DNA of 64,000 bases from Acidobacteriota bacterium (GCA_003223935.1 QHXQ01000051.1:1-64000); one strand, 5' to 3'; positions 38,501-47,173 are shown, counted from the first letter of the stretch. Notes: a model not told the origin generated them from the sequence alone. Program-made: numbers and translations.

Positions 38501-39778
38501 ATGCGTCTGCGTCTGCCCGGCTTTATCACTAAAGACATCCTTGCGATGGCGTTCGACTCGATTCGGGCGCACAAGTTTCGCAGCACCTTGACGGTGCTCG
38601 GCATCATCATCGGCGTGATGACCGTGATCGTCGTCGCGGCGCTCTTGATGGGCTTGCGCGGCAGCCTCGTCAAGATCGTTGAAGAGTATGGCGCAAACAA
38701 TATCTACGCCTTCCACTTGACGACGGGCATCACAGTCGGCGAGCGCGATCAGTCGGAGCGTGCGCGCAAGCCTTTAACGCCTGAGGACGGCGAGGCGATC
38801 AAGGAGCGCGCGAGCGCGGTCGAGGATGTCGTCTTCGACGTGCCGAACATCGGCGGCTGGGGTAGCGGCTTCGACGACACGATCAACAACAACGGTAAGA
38901 CCTACCGGCGCGGCAACACCGAAGCCGTCTCCGCGAACTACGCCGAAGTCGTCAACGTGCATCTGAAAGAAGGGCGCTTCATCAATGAGCAGGACGATGT
39001 CTATCGGCGCAACGTCGTCGTGCTCGGCGTCAATGCGGCCGAGGCGCTCTTTCCCGATCAACCCAACAACATCGTCGGCACGCACGTGAAGATGGGCGGC
39101 TACGTGTGGGAAGTGATCGGCGTGCTTGATAAGCGCAAGAGCACTTTTCTTGGCGAGAACGATGAAGACAACGCTGTGTTCGTGCCTTATCGCACGGGCT
39201 TGCAGGTCGCGCCCGGGCGTAAATTCCTGCTGCTCATCGTGCAGGCGAAGTCGGGTCTCAGACAAGAGGCTTACGATCAGACGGAAGAGATTTTGCGCCA
39301 ACGGCGCAACGTGAAGTTCACTGATCCGGACAACTTCGATCTGAAAACGGCCGATTCTTTCATCGGCCAGTTCGATAGTATCTTCGGCATGGTCGGCCTC
39401 ATCGCCATCGCGTTCTCCGGCATCGGCCTACTCGTCGGCGGCATCGGCGTGATGAACATCATGCTCGTCTCTGTGACTGAACGAACACAGGAGATCGGCG
39501 TGCGCAAAGCTATCGGCGCGCGGCGGCGCGACATCGTGAGTCAATTTTTGTATGAGGCGATGACGCTGACCTTGTTCGGCGGTGTGATCGGCGTCGTGCT
39601 CTCGTTCGGCGCGAGCCAACTGGTCATGCTCATCTGGCCTGCGCTGCCCGCAACCGTCCCGATGTGGGCGGTAGTGACGGGATTGTTGGTTTCAATTGGC
39701 ATCGGTCTCATCTTTGGCGTGTGGCCGGCAATGAAAGCGGCGCGGCTCGATCCGATTGAATGTCTGCGTTACGAATAG
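38501..39778 (+). CDS. MacB/FtsX-type ABC transporter permease (second of two)
   Basis: A 425-residue paralogue of the preceding permease with the same order: N-terminal helix ('FRSTLTVLGIIIGVMTVIVVAALL'), periplasmic core, and C-terminal FtsX helices with '[35 protein letters not shown]'. It probably pairs with the product of the previous gene. The ATPase partner must be encoded elsewhere or the pair uses a shared one. A hairpin after the stop codon separates it from the convergent small gene. Confidence 0.9.
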   Translation: MRLRLPGFITKDILAMAFDSIRAHKFRSTLTVLGIIIGVMTVIVVAALLMGLRGSLVKIVEEYGANNIYAFHLTTGITVGERDQSERARKPLTPEDGEAIKERASAVEDVVFDVPNIGGWGSGFDDTINNNGKTYRRGNTEAVSANYAEVVNVHLKEGRFINEQDDVYRRNVVVLGVNAAEALFPDQPNNIVGTHVKMGGYVWEVIGVLDKRKSTFLGENDEDNAVFVPYRTGLQVAPGRKFLLLIVQAKSGLRQEAYDQTEEILRQRRNVKFTDPDNFDLKTADSFIGQFDSIFGMVGLIAIAFSGIGLLVGGIGVMNIMLVSVTERTQEIGVRKAIGARRRDIVSQFLYEAMTLTLFGGVIGVVLSFGASQLVMLIWPALPATVPMWAVVTGLLVSIGIGLIFGVWPAMKAARLDPIECLRYE

Positions 39779-39797
39779 AACGAGCAGAAAAAAATAG

Positions 39798-39833
39798 AGC
39801 GAGCGATTGAGATTCATCTCCCAATCGCTCGCT
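39798..39833. terminator. Bidirectional hairpin terminator
   Basis: 'agcgagcgattg' (39798-39809) pairs perfectly with 39822-39833. On the minus strand it is followed by 'ATTTTTTTC', a strong terminator for the small Arg-rich protein gene; on the plus strand a weaker tail follows. Confidence 0.85.
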
Positions 39834-39885
39834 GTTCATTTGTGCGGTCGTGTTGTGCAAGCGCGCCCGCAGGCGTCTGTTTGTC

Positions 39886-40296
39886 TTAGCGCTGGATGTA
39901 CACGCGCCGGCCGTTACGCCAAATATATGTGCGTTGGCCGTAATAGAGACGCTGGCCTGGCGCGTAGTAGTAGCCGCGGCCCAAATGCCGGCCGGGATTG
40001 TAGCGATGCCGGAACGCCAGACGCTCCGCGCGCTCCTCGCGTCTGAATGCTGTGCGTTCGCCGCGTGCGCGCGTGCGCCAGTACGGGTTGTTGCCGTTGG
40101 TGAGCCGTTCGCTGCGCAGTTGCGTTCGGAACGTGCGCCGCTCGTACCGCTCGCGTTGATGGAATGCGCGCCGCTCGGCCCTGCGCTGGTCATGCCAGTT
40201 CTGCCCGTAAGTCGTGCTGCCAGCGCCGACGAACAACACAAGGCCGCACAGGAGTGCAACCACAAATTGTTTCAAATTAATTGCGCCAAATCTCAT
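39886..40296 (-). CDS. Small secreted Arg/Tyr-rich protein
   Basis: A 136-residue protein. The start at 40296 has 'AAGGAGG' 6 bases upstream and gives a signal peptide ('FVVALLCGLVLFVGAGSTTYG'). The mature protein is very rich in Arg and aromatic residues: 'QRRAERRAFHQRERYERRTF' and, at the C-terminus, 'RGYYYAPGQRLYYGQRTYIW'. I do not recognise a family. Small basic secreted proteins with similar YY/RxR tails are seen in soil bacteria, where their role is not known. The 60 extra residues of the track ORF are upstream leader. Confidence 0.7.
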   Translation of the reverse strand: MRFGAINLKQFVVALLCGLVLFVGAGSTTYGQNWHDQRRAERRAFHQRERYERRTFRTQLRSERLTNGNNPYWRTRARGERTAFRREERAERLAFRHRYNPGRHLGRGYYYAPGQRLYYGQRTYIWRNGRRVYIQR

Positions 40297-40319
40297 GACG
40301 AACCTCCTTGCGTAATTTG

Positions 40320-40370
40320 CTTGACGAATGGTTGGCGCGGGTGTTCGAGACCCGTTACAACCGTCAACAA
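40320..40370 (-). promoter_or_regulatory. Hairpin in the 5' leader of the Arg/Tyr-rich protein
   Basis: Paired segments 'cttgacg'/'cgtcaa', 'ggttg'/'caacc' and 'gcgggt'/'acccgt' form an interrupted stem around 'gttcga'. On the minus strand it lies ~25 bases before the ATG, just upstream of the ribosome binding site. It could control translation. The loop looks like a tRNA T-loop, but no tRNA is present. Confidence 0.45.
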
Positions 40371-40632
40371 GTCGAACGGGGAGAGCGGCTGCAAACTGTA
40401 CAGTCTGCCGTGAATCTGTTTGGCTGATAGAAGAAGGGGCAAGCTTCATGCCGTCTGATGCGGTGTGAACGGGCAAGCGGTTGGCTTGGCAGACGGGCTT
40501 GTGCTACATTCAATTGCCGGAGCAAGCTGCCGTTTATCTCCCCGACAAAATCGGACGCTTTAATACTAATGATCACGCCGCCGTGCTCGGGCCGCTCGCT
40601 TGTCCGTGTGTCGTACTAATAGGAGTCGTTTC
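40371..40632. other. Divergent promoter region, no gene seen
   Basis: Together with the hairpin, ~335 bases separate the minus-strand small gene from the CHAT gene. I see no credible promoter pair nor an ORF with a ribosome binding site. Near 40560 an A/T-rich 'ctttaatactaatgatc' could contain a -10 element for the CHAT gene. Confidence 0.35.
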
Positions 40633-43600
40633 ATGTTGAGCCGTCGCCCTCGCTCGTTTTTGTCTGCGCTCCTCGCTCTAAGTCTCTTACTAACCGCGCT
40701 CGGCTCGGTCAAAGCAGGCACACCGCCGCCGCAACAGCCGAGCCAACAGATCACACAGGCCGAATGGTCGCTCAAACAAGGGCAGTCGCTCTTGCGGCGC
40801 AACCACGCCGATCAGTCGCTGCCGCTCTTCGAGTCGGCGCTCAAACAGTTCACAGACGCAGGCGACGAGGTCGGTGCTGCCGCCACGCACGATGCGCTCG
40901 GCGATGTGTACATCAGACAAGGGCAGTACGAGTTGGCGCTGCCGCACTACCAGACGGCCGCCGATTGGTATCACGCTTGGAACGAGACGGCGAACGCCAA
41001 TCTGATGTACGCCAAACTCGGCGAGGCTTTCTATCTCGCGGGGCGCGAGCCGGAGGCGCTCGCCGCCTTCGCCAAGATCAGCGAACAGGACAAGAACCGT
41101 CCGGGCGCGGGCGCAATCGTGGGCACGGGCAACGACGGCGACGGTAGACATAACAACAACGGCGGCGCGGGCGGCGCGGTCACGTTCGCTACGATCAGCG
41201 CCGCGTTCCTACCAACTCTGAACTGCGCCGCGTTCAAAAACAACCGCAACAACCAACCGCCGCAACAACCGACGGGGCCGCCCAACATGGGGCACGCGCC
41301 CGCAGGTCTCGACGGCATCGGGCGCATGGACTTGCGCGTCACGGACGATACGGGCCAGCCCGTGCAGAACGTTGACGCAGAGCTGGCCACAGATCGCCCG
41401 AACGGTTTTCATTGCACGTGCATGAACGTGAGCGACGAAACCGGGCGCGCTTTGATGAACCCGATCCACGTCGGCAAGGTGCTCAAACTCAAGTTGAAGG
41501 CGAACGGTTACGAGCCACAGGAGGTCGTCGTTGACCCGCAAACGTTGGCGCAGCCCTATCACGTCACGCTGCACCTGAAGGGCGGCCTGATGCCGATGGG
41601 TTCGGCAGCGCACAACGCGCTCTCGGCCGCGCAACCGAACAACGTCTCCGATGCGCCCAGTCCGGCGCGCACTTGCTTCGATTTCTACGCGCTCTACACG
41701 AGCTACGTGACGAGCGAACTCGGCCTCGGTCGCATCGCCTTCAACCATAACGATCTCAATTCGGCGCAGGCGCACTTTGCGAACATGCTGGCCGCAAGCG
41801 ACGATAACGCGCCGACCTCAAGTTTGTTGGCCGCGCGGCTCTATCGCGCCGTCGCGCGCACGAGTCTCGGCGACATCGCGCTCAAACAAGGGCAGTATCA
41901 GGACGCCGTCAAGTTCTACACGCAAGCGGCCGAAGGTGCGCGGGCCGACAATCGGCTCGAACTCGCTTGGGCCGCCGAGCGCGGCATCGGGCGCGCGCGT
42001 TGGTTGCAAGCAAACGGCGCACGCGATCCGCGCACCATGTTCCAACTGCGCGACGAAGCGCGCAAAGCCTATCGCACCGCGCTCGACGAGATCGAGACGC
42101 TCTTTGCCGGCAGCCTGCGCGGCGACGATGCGCGCACAAGTTTCCTCGCGCACACGCGAGATGTGTTTGACGAGGCCGCTGCTGTGTCGGCCGAGATGGC
42201 GCTCGCGGCTGCATCGGGCCAGATGCCCGTCGGCAATCAGGCGCTCGCACACGCGGCCGATGCGTCGGGGCCTTTGAGCGGACCGGCGTTCAGTTATGCG
42301 GTCGAAGCTTTTCGGATCACTGAGGAGGGGCGCGCACGTTCGCTGCTTGATCTCTTAAGCGAGTCGCACGCGGAGATCACACAGGGCGTGCCGGCCGAGT
42401 TATTGCAACGTCGAGCGGACAACCTTGAGCGCCAACAGCAGATCGCCGCCCTGCTCACAGGCGTGAGCGCAACCAACAGCGCGCCCAATCAGTCGCTCAC
42501 GAAGTTGGAAGCGGAGCTTGATCGGTTGTCGGCTGAAGCCGCGAGTCTGGAGAATCAACTACGCGCGTCAAGCCCGCGCTACAACATGCTCGTACGTCCG
42601 CAACCGCTCGCGCTCGCGGATGTGCAAACGCAGGTGCTCGACAACGACACGGTGCTGCTTGAATACAGTCTCGGCGATGAGCATTCATATCTTTGGGCGG
42701 TGACGCGGAACAACGGGCTGTCGCTCTATCGTCTGCCCACGCGCCGTGTGCTTGAACAACAGGCGAGCGCATTGCGCGATCAGTTAGTGCCAAGCGGTCA
42801 GCGCCGCGCCATCGCCGAGTTGACCGACGACACGCAGCACGGCCAGTCGGACGATGACGTGCGCGGTCTCAAACTCGGCGGCACGCCAATCGCGCCGGAG
42901 ACGGTCAAGGCTTACGCGAGCGCGGCCAACGCGCTCTATCAAACTATCGTCGCGCCCGCCGCCTCAGTCATCGCCAACAAGCGTCTGCTCATCGTCGCCG
43001 ACGGTGCGCTCGACTTCATTCCGTTCGAGGCGCTCGTCACTGATTCGACGGGCGCGGACTATTCGACGCTGCCGTATCTCGTCCAGACCAATGAGATCGT
43101 CTATGCGCCGTCGGCTTCGGTCGTCGCGGTCATACGGCAACAGAAGAACGGCGCTGCGCCGGGCGGGCAGAGGCTGTTGGTCATCGCCGATCCGGTTTTC
43201 GATGCGAGCGACCCACGCGCTAAGTCGGCGGCGAACACGATGCGCGGCGGCGTCGGCCGGCTCGCGCTCACGAGCGCCATCGGCGATGTGGCCAGTCTGA
43301 AACTCGCCAGCCTCAAACTCGTCCGGCTCGCGGGCACGCGCACAGAGGCGGAGCAGATCGCGCAACTGGCGCGCACCTCCGGCGCAAGCGCAGACGTGTG
43401 GCTCGACTTGGAGGCGAGCGAAGGGAACGTCGAGACGCGCGATCTGAGCCGCTATCGCGTACTCCATTTCGCCACGCACGGCTTGCTCGACGCCGAGCGG
43501 CCGCAGTTCACGGGTCTCGCGCTCGCGCCCGCAGGCGCAACAGACGCGGACGGCTTCTTGCGCGTGGGCGAGATTTTTAATTTGCGTCTGGGTAGCCCGC

Positions 43601-43899
43601 TTGTGATATTGTCTGCGTGCGAGACCGGACTGGGCAAAGAGAAGCGCGGCGAGGGCGTCATCGGTCTCACGCGCGCGTTTATGTATGCGGGCGCGCCGAC
43701 TGTGGGCGTGAGCCTCTGGTCGGTCGCTGATAAATCAACGGCTGAGTTGATGCCGGACTTCTACGGGCGTTTGCTCACCGGTCAAGCGGCGGGTGCGCCC
43801 GCCGCCCTGCGGGCCGCGCAACAACAGATGATCGCGGGCAAGCATTTCAGCGCGCCGTTTTACTGGGCCCCGTTCGTGCTGGTCGGCGACTGGCGTTAG
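40633..43899 (+). CDS. Secreted TPR-CHAT caspase-like protein
   Basis: A 1088-residue protein. The start at 40633 has 'aggag' 7 bases upstream and yields a signal peptide ('RPRSFLSALLALSLLLTALGSVKA'). TPR units follow ('HDALGDVYIRQGQYELALPHYQTAADW'), then a Gly/Asn linker and a carboxypeptidase-regulatory-like beta domain ('GRMDLRVTDDTGQPVQNVDAEL'), more TPRs, a coiled region, and a C-terminal CHAT domain. The CHAT dyad is visible: His in 'VLHFATHGLLD' and Cys in 'VILSACETGLGK'. CHAT proteins are caspase relatives; some are real proteases used in signalling or defence. Here export points to a periplasmic or surface role. The substrate is unknown; two secreted repeat proteins downstream are candidates for partners. 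Confidence 0.9.
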   Translation: MLSRRPRSFLSALLALSLLLTALGSVKAGTPPPQQPSQQITQAEWSLKQGQSLLRRNHADQSLPLFESALKQFTDAGDEVGAAATHDALGDVYIRQGQYELALPHYQTAADWYHAWNETANANLMYAKLGEAFYLAGREPEALAAFAKISEQDKNRPGAGAIVGTGNDGDGRHNNNGGAGGAVTFATISAAFLPTLNCAAFKNNRNNQPPQQPTGPPNMGHAPAGLDGIGRMDLRVTDDTGQPVQNVDAELATDRPNGFHCTCMNVSDETGRALMNPIHVGKVLKLKLKANGYEPQEVVVDPQTLAQPYHVTLHLKGGLMPMGSAAHNALSAAQPNNVSDAPSPARTCFDFYALYTSYVTSELGLGRIAFNHNDLNSAQAHFANMLAASDDNAPTSSLLAARLYRAVARTSLGDIALKQGQYQDAVKFYTQAAEGARADNRLELAWAAERGIGRARWLQANGARDPRTMFQLRDEARKAYRTALDEIETLFAGSLRGDDARTSFLAHTRDVFDEAAAVSAEMALAAASGQMPVGNQALAHAADASGPLSGPAFSYAVEAFRITEEGRARSLLDLLSESHAEITQGVPAELLQRRADNLERQQQIAALLTGVSATNSAPNQSLTKLEAELDRLSAEAASLENQLRASSPRYNMLVRPQPLALADVQTQVLDNDTVLLEYSLGDEHSYLWAVTRNNGLSLYRLPTRRVLEQQASALRDQLVPSGQRRAIAELTDDTQHGQSDDDVRGLKLGGTPIAPETVKAYASAANALYQTIVAPAASVIANKRLLIVADGALDFIPFEALVTDSTGADYSTLPYLVQTNEIVYAPSASVVAVIRQQKNGAAPGGQRLLVIADPVFDASDPRAKSAANTMRGGVGRLALTSAIGDVASLKLASLKLVRLAGTRTEAEQIAQLARTSGASADVWLDLEASEGNVETRDLSRYRVLHFATHGLLDAERPQFTGLALAPAGATDADGFLRVGEIFNLRLGSPLVILSACETGLGKEKRGEGVIGLTRAFMYAGAPTVGVSLWSVADKSTAELMPDFYGRLLTGQAAGAPAALRAAQQQMIAGKHFSAPFYWAPFVLVGDWR

Positions 43900-44202
43900 C
43901 GGCTGCGGCAGGCGAGCGGCCCGCGCACGCGAGACTCGCGCCGTTCGTTCTTTCTTCATCCGGCCAAACATCCGGCGCGCGCTTCGGCTGCGTAGCTACG
44001 ACGGACTACGCTGCTGGCGCAATAAAAAGCGGGAAACGAGAGCGACGCAAACATTCATCTCAAGCTTTGTCCGGCCCGCCCGGCAGAGCGTACAAGGGAA
44101 AGCGAAATTGGATCACGTAGATTAAGCTTGCCGACTGCAACGCACACACATTTGTCGCGTGCGACGCGGATGCAAGCGCGGTTGCTGAAGAGGAAATTGA
44201 TT
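43900..44202. other. Intergenic region between CHAT and TPR genes
   Basis: About 300 bases. The segment 'gtagctacgacggactac' near 43993 is partly self-complementary, and 'aataaaaagcgggaaacg' follows near 44020. No ORF with a signal and no T-tailed terminator are visible. Confidence 0.35.
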
Positions 44203-45120
44203 ATGAAAATGTTCACCCTATCGAGTCGGTTCTTGATCAGCGCATGCTGCGCGCTATTGCTGTGCGGCGCGACCGCCGCTCTTTCGTGGGATACGACTGC
44301 GCATGCGCAGAACTCGAATGCGCCAGCGAAGCCGAAGCCGAAGAGACTGCCGCCGGGGTCGCACGGCTTCGAGCAGTACGCGGGGCGCGACGCTTCGGAC
44401 AAGTTGGTCACGGGCGGCGCGACGCGCGATATTCTCCCGCCCGATCCATTCGACGCTGCTATGAAAAACGGCAACGGCGCTTATGGGGACGGCGACTACA
44501 AGCAAGCGGTCGGGTCTTTCCAGCAGGCGGTCAAAATCAAGCCCGACAACTTCAAAGCCAACTTCAGCTTAGGCGCAGCTTACGAAGCACTGGGCGATTA
44601 TCAGAAAGCCGCTGAGGCTTATCGCCAAGCGGCCAAACTCCAGCCCAATACAGAGCAAGGCGATTCGCCTAACGACGTGTTGTTCGCCTACTACAATCTT
44701 GGCAACACGCTCGCCAACGCCAACGATCATAAAGCGGCCATTGACGCTTACATGCAGGTCGTCAATCGCGTGCCGAATCTGTCGAAGCCGTATTACAACA
44801 TCGGCCTCTCTTACGCCGCGATGAAAGATCAGCCGAAAGCGATTGAGTCGTTCAAGAAGGCCGTGGCGCTGAATCCTTCGTTCGAGTTGGGCTGGTACAA
44901 TCTGGGTCTGGCCTACAGCAATAACGAACGGTACACGGAAGCCGTCGAGGCGTTCAAAAAGGCCATCGAACTTGAGCCGACGCACGCCGAAGCGCACTAT
45001 AATCTGGGCCTCGCCTATTGGTACACGGACAACCGCGCCGGCCTGCTCGCGGAGCAGAAGGCGCTGCAATCGTCGAAGCCTGAACTGGCGAAAGAGTTGG
45101 CCAAGCTGATGACTCAGTGA
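44203..45120 (+). CDS. Secreted TPR-repeat protein
   Basis: A 305-residue protein. The ATG at 44203 is preceded by 'gagga' and gives a signal peptide ('FLISACCALLLCGATAALSWDTTAHA'). From about residue 85 there are five or so TPR units with regular W/Y-G-Y-A-P positions, for instance 'NFKANFSLGAAYEALGDYQKAAEAYRQAAKLQP' split into helices. TPRs bind partner proteins; this one has no catalytic domain. Its position one gene after the secreted CHAT protein suggests a possible common envelope function, but they are separated by 300 bases. Confidence 0.85.
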   Translation: MKMFTLSSRFLISACCALLLCGATAALSWDTTAHAQNSNAPAKPKPKRLPPGSHGFEQYAGRDASDKLVTGGATRDILPPDPFDAAMKNGNGAYGDGDYKQAVGSFQQAVKIKPDNFKANFSLGAAYEALGDYQKAAEAYRQAAKLQPNTEQGDSPNDVLFAYYNLGNTLANANDHKAAIDAYMQVVNRVPNLSKPYYNIGLSYAAMKDQPKAIESFKKAVALNPSFELGWYNLGLAYSNNERYTEAVEAFKKAIELEPTHAEAHYNLGLAYWYTDNRAGLLAEQKALQSSKPELAKELAKLMTQ

Positions 45121-45159
45121 AGCGGCCCGCTTTCGATTCGAGTTAAAACTATTGGCAGA

Positions 45160-45206
45160 CGGCGCACATTACAGAGAGCCACTTGCGCTCTCTGTAATGT
45201 GCGCCG
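45160..45206. terminator. Perfect 19-bp hairpin between the TPR genes
   Basis: Arms 45160-45178 ('cggcgcacattacagagag') and 45188-45206 are perfect complements with a 9-nt loop. A short T-run ('cactttttaag') begins ~8 bases later, so it may act as a terminator although the gap is longer than usual. Confidence 0.75.
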
Positions 45207-45240
45207 CAACACTTTTTAAGTTAACGGGGGAGCAGCAGCG

Positions 45241-46263
45241 ATGAGATGGAACGTGCGGCCTTGGGGCCGTTTACTCTTTAGTGTGTGCCTTGCCCTCGCG
45301 GTCGGCGCGGGTGTGACGGCGCAGGAGCAACCGAAGGACCAGCCGAAGGCATCGGACGCAGAGTTTAAAGACGCACGCAAGGTTGAGGCTGCGGCGGATG
45401 CGCAAGGTCGGCTGCAAGCCGCCGGCGCGTTCCTCAAAAAATATCCGAAGAGCGAACTGCGCCCTCAGCTCGCGCAACTGGTGGTCGCCAAAATCGGTGA
45501 CGTGACCGATCCGGCGCAGAGACTCACGCTCGCCGAAAACTTCCGCACCCTCTTCAACGAACCCGCCGAAGCCGACCTCATCAACCCAACCTTGCTGAGC
45601 GCCTATCTGAAAACGAACCACACGGATGAGGCCTTCGCGTTGGCGGCCAAAGTGGCCGATTCGCTGCCGAACCCCGTACCGCTCCTGACTGACTTGTCCT
45701 TTGCGGGCTACGCGCAGGCGCAGCAGCAGATCGTCAAGTATTTGTCGCAATCCATTCAATATGCCGGGCGCGCGATTGAGTTGCTTGAGTCAGACAAGAA
45801 GCCCGCGAATCTGGACGCCGCGACATGGAGCGATTACAAGACCAAGCTGCTACCATCGCTCTATCAAGTGCAAGGCTTCCTGCTGTTCGCTGGCGGCGAC
45901 GCGGCCACGGCCAAGACCAAACTGACTAAAGCCGTCGCGCTCAACCCTGCGGATGCGATGAACTACGCTTTGCTCGGTAACATCAGGAACGACGAGTATC
46001 AGAGCTTAGCCACGCAGTACAAGGCAGCCACCGGCGCAACGCAGACCGATCTGCTCAAACAAGCTGAGGCGGTGCTCGATCAGGTCATAGACGACTATGC
46101 CCACGCGGTTGCGCTCGCCGCAGGCAACCCGCGCTATCAAGGGATGCACGATCAACTCATGCAAGATTTGGAGGCGTACTACAAGTACCGGCATAAAGGC
46201 TCAACCGACGGCTTGCAGGCGCTCATTGACAAGTACAAGCAACCGGCCAGCGTGAAGCCATAA
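45241..46263 (+). CDS. Secreted helical-repeat (TPR-like) protein
   Basis: A 340-residue protein with 'gggggag' upstream of its ATG and a signal peptide ('LLFSVCLALAVGAGVTAQ'). The mature part is largely helical and has TPR-like turns ('LLFAGGDAATAKTKLTKAVALNPADAMNYALLGNI'). No catalytic motif is seen. It follows another secreted TPR protein in the same direction and may be coexpressed, though a perfect hairpin lies between. Family not recognised. Confidence 0.78.
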   Translation: MRWNVRPWGRLLFSVCLALAVGAGVTAQEQPKDQPKASDAEFKDARKVEAAADAQGRLQAAGAFLKKYPKSELRPQLAQLVVAKIGDVTDPAQRLTLAENFRTLFNEPAEADLINPTLLSAYLKTNHTDEAFALAAKVADSLPNPVPLLTDLSFAGYAQAQQQIVKYLSQSIQYAGRAIELLESDKKPANLDAATWSDYKTKLLPSLYQVQGFLLFAGGDAATAKTKLTKAVALNPADAMNYALLGNIRNDEYQSLATQYKAATGATQTDLLKQAEAVLDQVIDDYAHAVALAAGNPRYQGMHDQLMQDLEAYYKYRHKGSTDGLQALIDKYKQPASVKP

Positions 46264-46284
46264 GCATGAAACACAAAACGAAGC

Positions 46285-46311
46285 GGCGCGGTGTTTACGA
46301 TACACCGCGCC
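46285..46311. terminator. Hairpin between convergent genes
   Basis: 'ggcgcggtgt' (46285-46294) pairs perfectly with 46302-46311 with a 7-nt loop. It lies between the helical-repeat gene and the convergent Lys-rich gene. No good T-run, so the strength is unclear. Confidence 0.6.
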
Positions 46312-46339
46312 ACTCGTCGTCTTCGCGTGTTGCTTCGAT

Positions 46340-46729
46340 CTACTTGTTCTCTGATTGGCCTGACTCGCTCTGACCGTCTGTCTGGCCACCGGCTCGGCCG
46401 CCACCCTCCTTCTCTTTGGCCGGCTCGATCCCCGCCTGCTTTTCGAGCGGCGGCAGCACCGCCGCCGTCACGCCGCTCACTAGGCCCGCGACTGCGCCGG
46501 CCAAGACCTTGCGCACCACGCCCACCTTCTTCTTCCCGCCGCCCTTCTGCGCCGCCTGCTTACCGCCCTTCTTGCTGCTCGACGCTTTACTTGCACCACC
46601 TTTCTTGCCGACAGCCTTCTTGCCGCCTTTTCCGGCCGCGCCCTTCTTGCCGGCAGCTTTCTTCGTCGCCTTCTTGCCGCCGCCCTTCTTCCCCGCCGAT
46701 GCTTTCTTGCTCCCCTTCTTTGCTGGCAT
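46340..46729 (-). CDS. Histone H1-like Lys/Ala/Gly-rich protein with a hydrophobic segment
   Basis: A 129-residue protein whose first ~70 residues are Lys/Ala/Gly/Ser repeats ('KKATKKAAGKKGAAGKGGKK'), as in bacterial histone H1-like nucleoid proteins. Residues ~72-95 then form a Gly/Ala-rich hydrophobic stretch ('VLAGAVAGLVSGVTAAVLPPL') that resembles a membrane or glycine-zipper helix, followed by an acidic/polar tail. 'AAGGAG' precedes the ATG. The basic part should bind DNA or other polyanions; the hydrophobic segment is atypical for an H1-like protein and could tie it to a membrane. There is no signal peptide. Confidence 0.75.
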   Translation of the reverse strand: MPAKKGSKKASAGKKGGGKKATKKAAGKKGAAGKGGKKAVGKKGGASKASSSKKGGKQAAQKGGGKKKVGVVRKVLAGAVAGLVSGVTAAVLPPLEKQAGIEPAKEKEGGGRAGGQTDGQSESGQSENK

Positions 46730-47002
46730 GTTCCACCTTCTCCTTAAAGTTTATGAGCCTGTTGCTTATGCAACCTAATAAACCAACTTGCGTCAACACG
46801 CAAGAGAAACTTTCGCCCGCGCGCGCGCGCGGCAAATCGCACTAAACATAATGACCAACCGAGCGCAGTTCGGCACATGTAGCCGCGCGCGGTCTAGCCT
46901 GTTAAAATCGGCCCGCACCTAGAAGCCGAAGCCTGACACGATCCAGCCGGCGAAATTCATCGCCCGGAAATCGTGCGAGGGCAAAGGGAACACGGCGGCA
47001 TC

Positions 47003-47173
47003 ATGCAACGCAGGCAGATCACACGCGCAGACGGTCGTTACTTGATCTTCTACACGTTCGACGAAGACGCACCGTCAGCAGCAACGCAGACGAACGACAC
47101 GCCGGCACAAGCCGACGAACACAGACGCGAACCCGAACCGCACCCCGTCGCGGAAGAGGAGCACCGTGTCTGA
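47003..47173 (+). CDS. Small conserved protein coupled to galT
   Basis: A 56-residue protein that starts at the ATG at 47003 ('MQRRQITRADGRYLIFYTFDED') and has a polar, acidic C-terminus. Its stop codon overlaps the GTG start of galT by 8 bases, so translation should be coupled. The 'ADGRYLIFYTF' segment looks folded and conserved; the tail looks disordered. The track's start 10 codons earlier is possible. Function unknown; galT linkage may be only organisational. Confidence 0.65.
   Translation: MQRRQITRADGRYLIFYTFDEDAPSAATQTNDTPAQADEHRREPEPHPVAEEEHRV

Noticed and set aside
40337-40353. tRNA T-arm-like sequence (gggtgttcgagaccc)
   Set aside because: No acceptor stem, anticodon arm or D-arm can be drawn around it; it is the tip of a larger leader hairpin.
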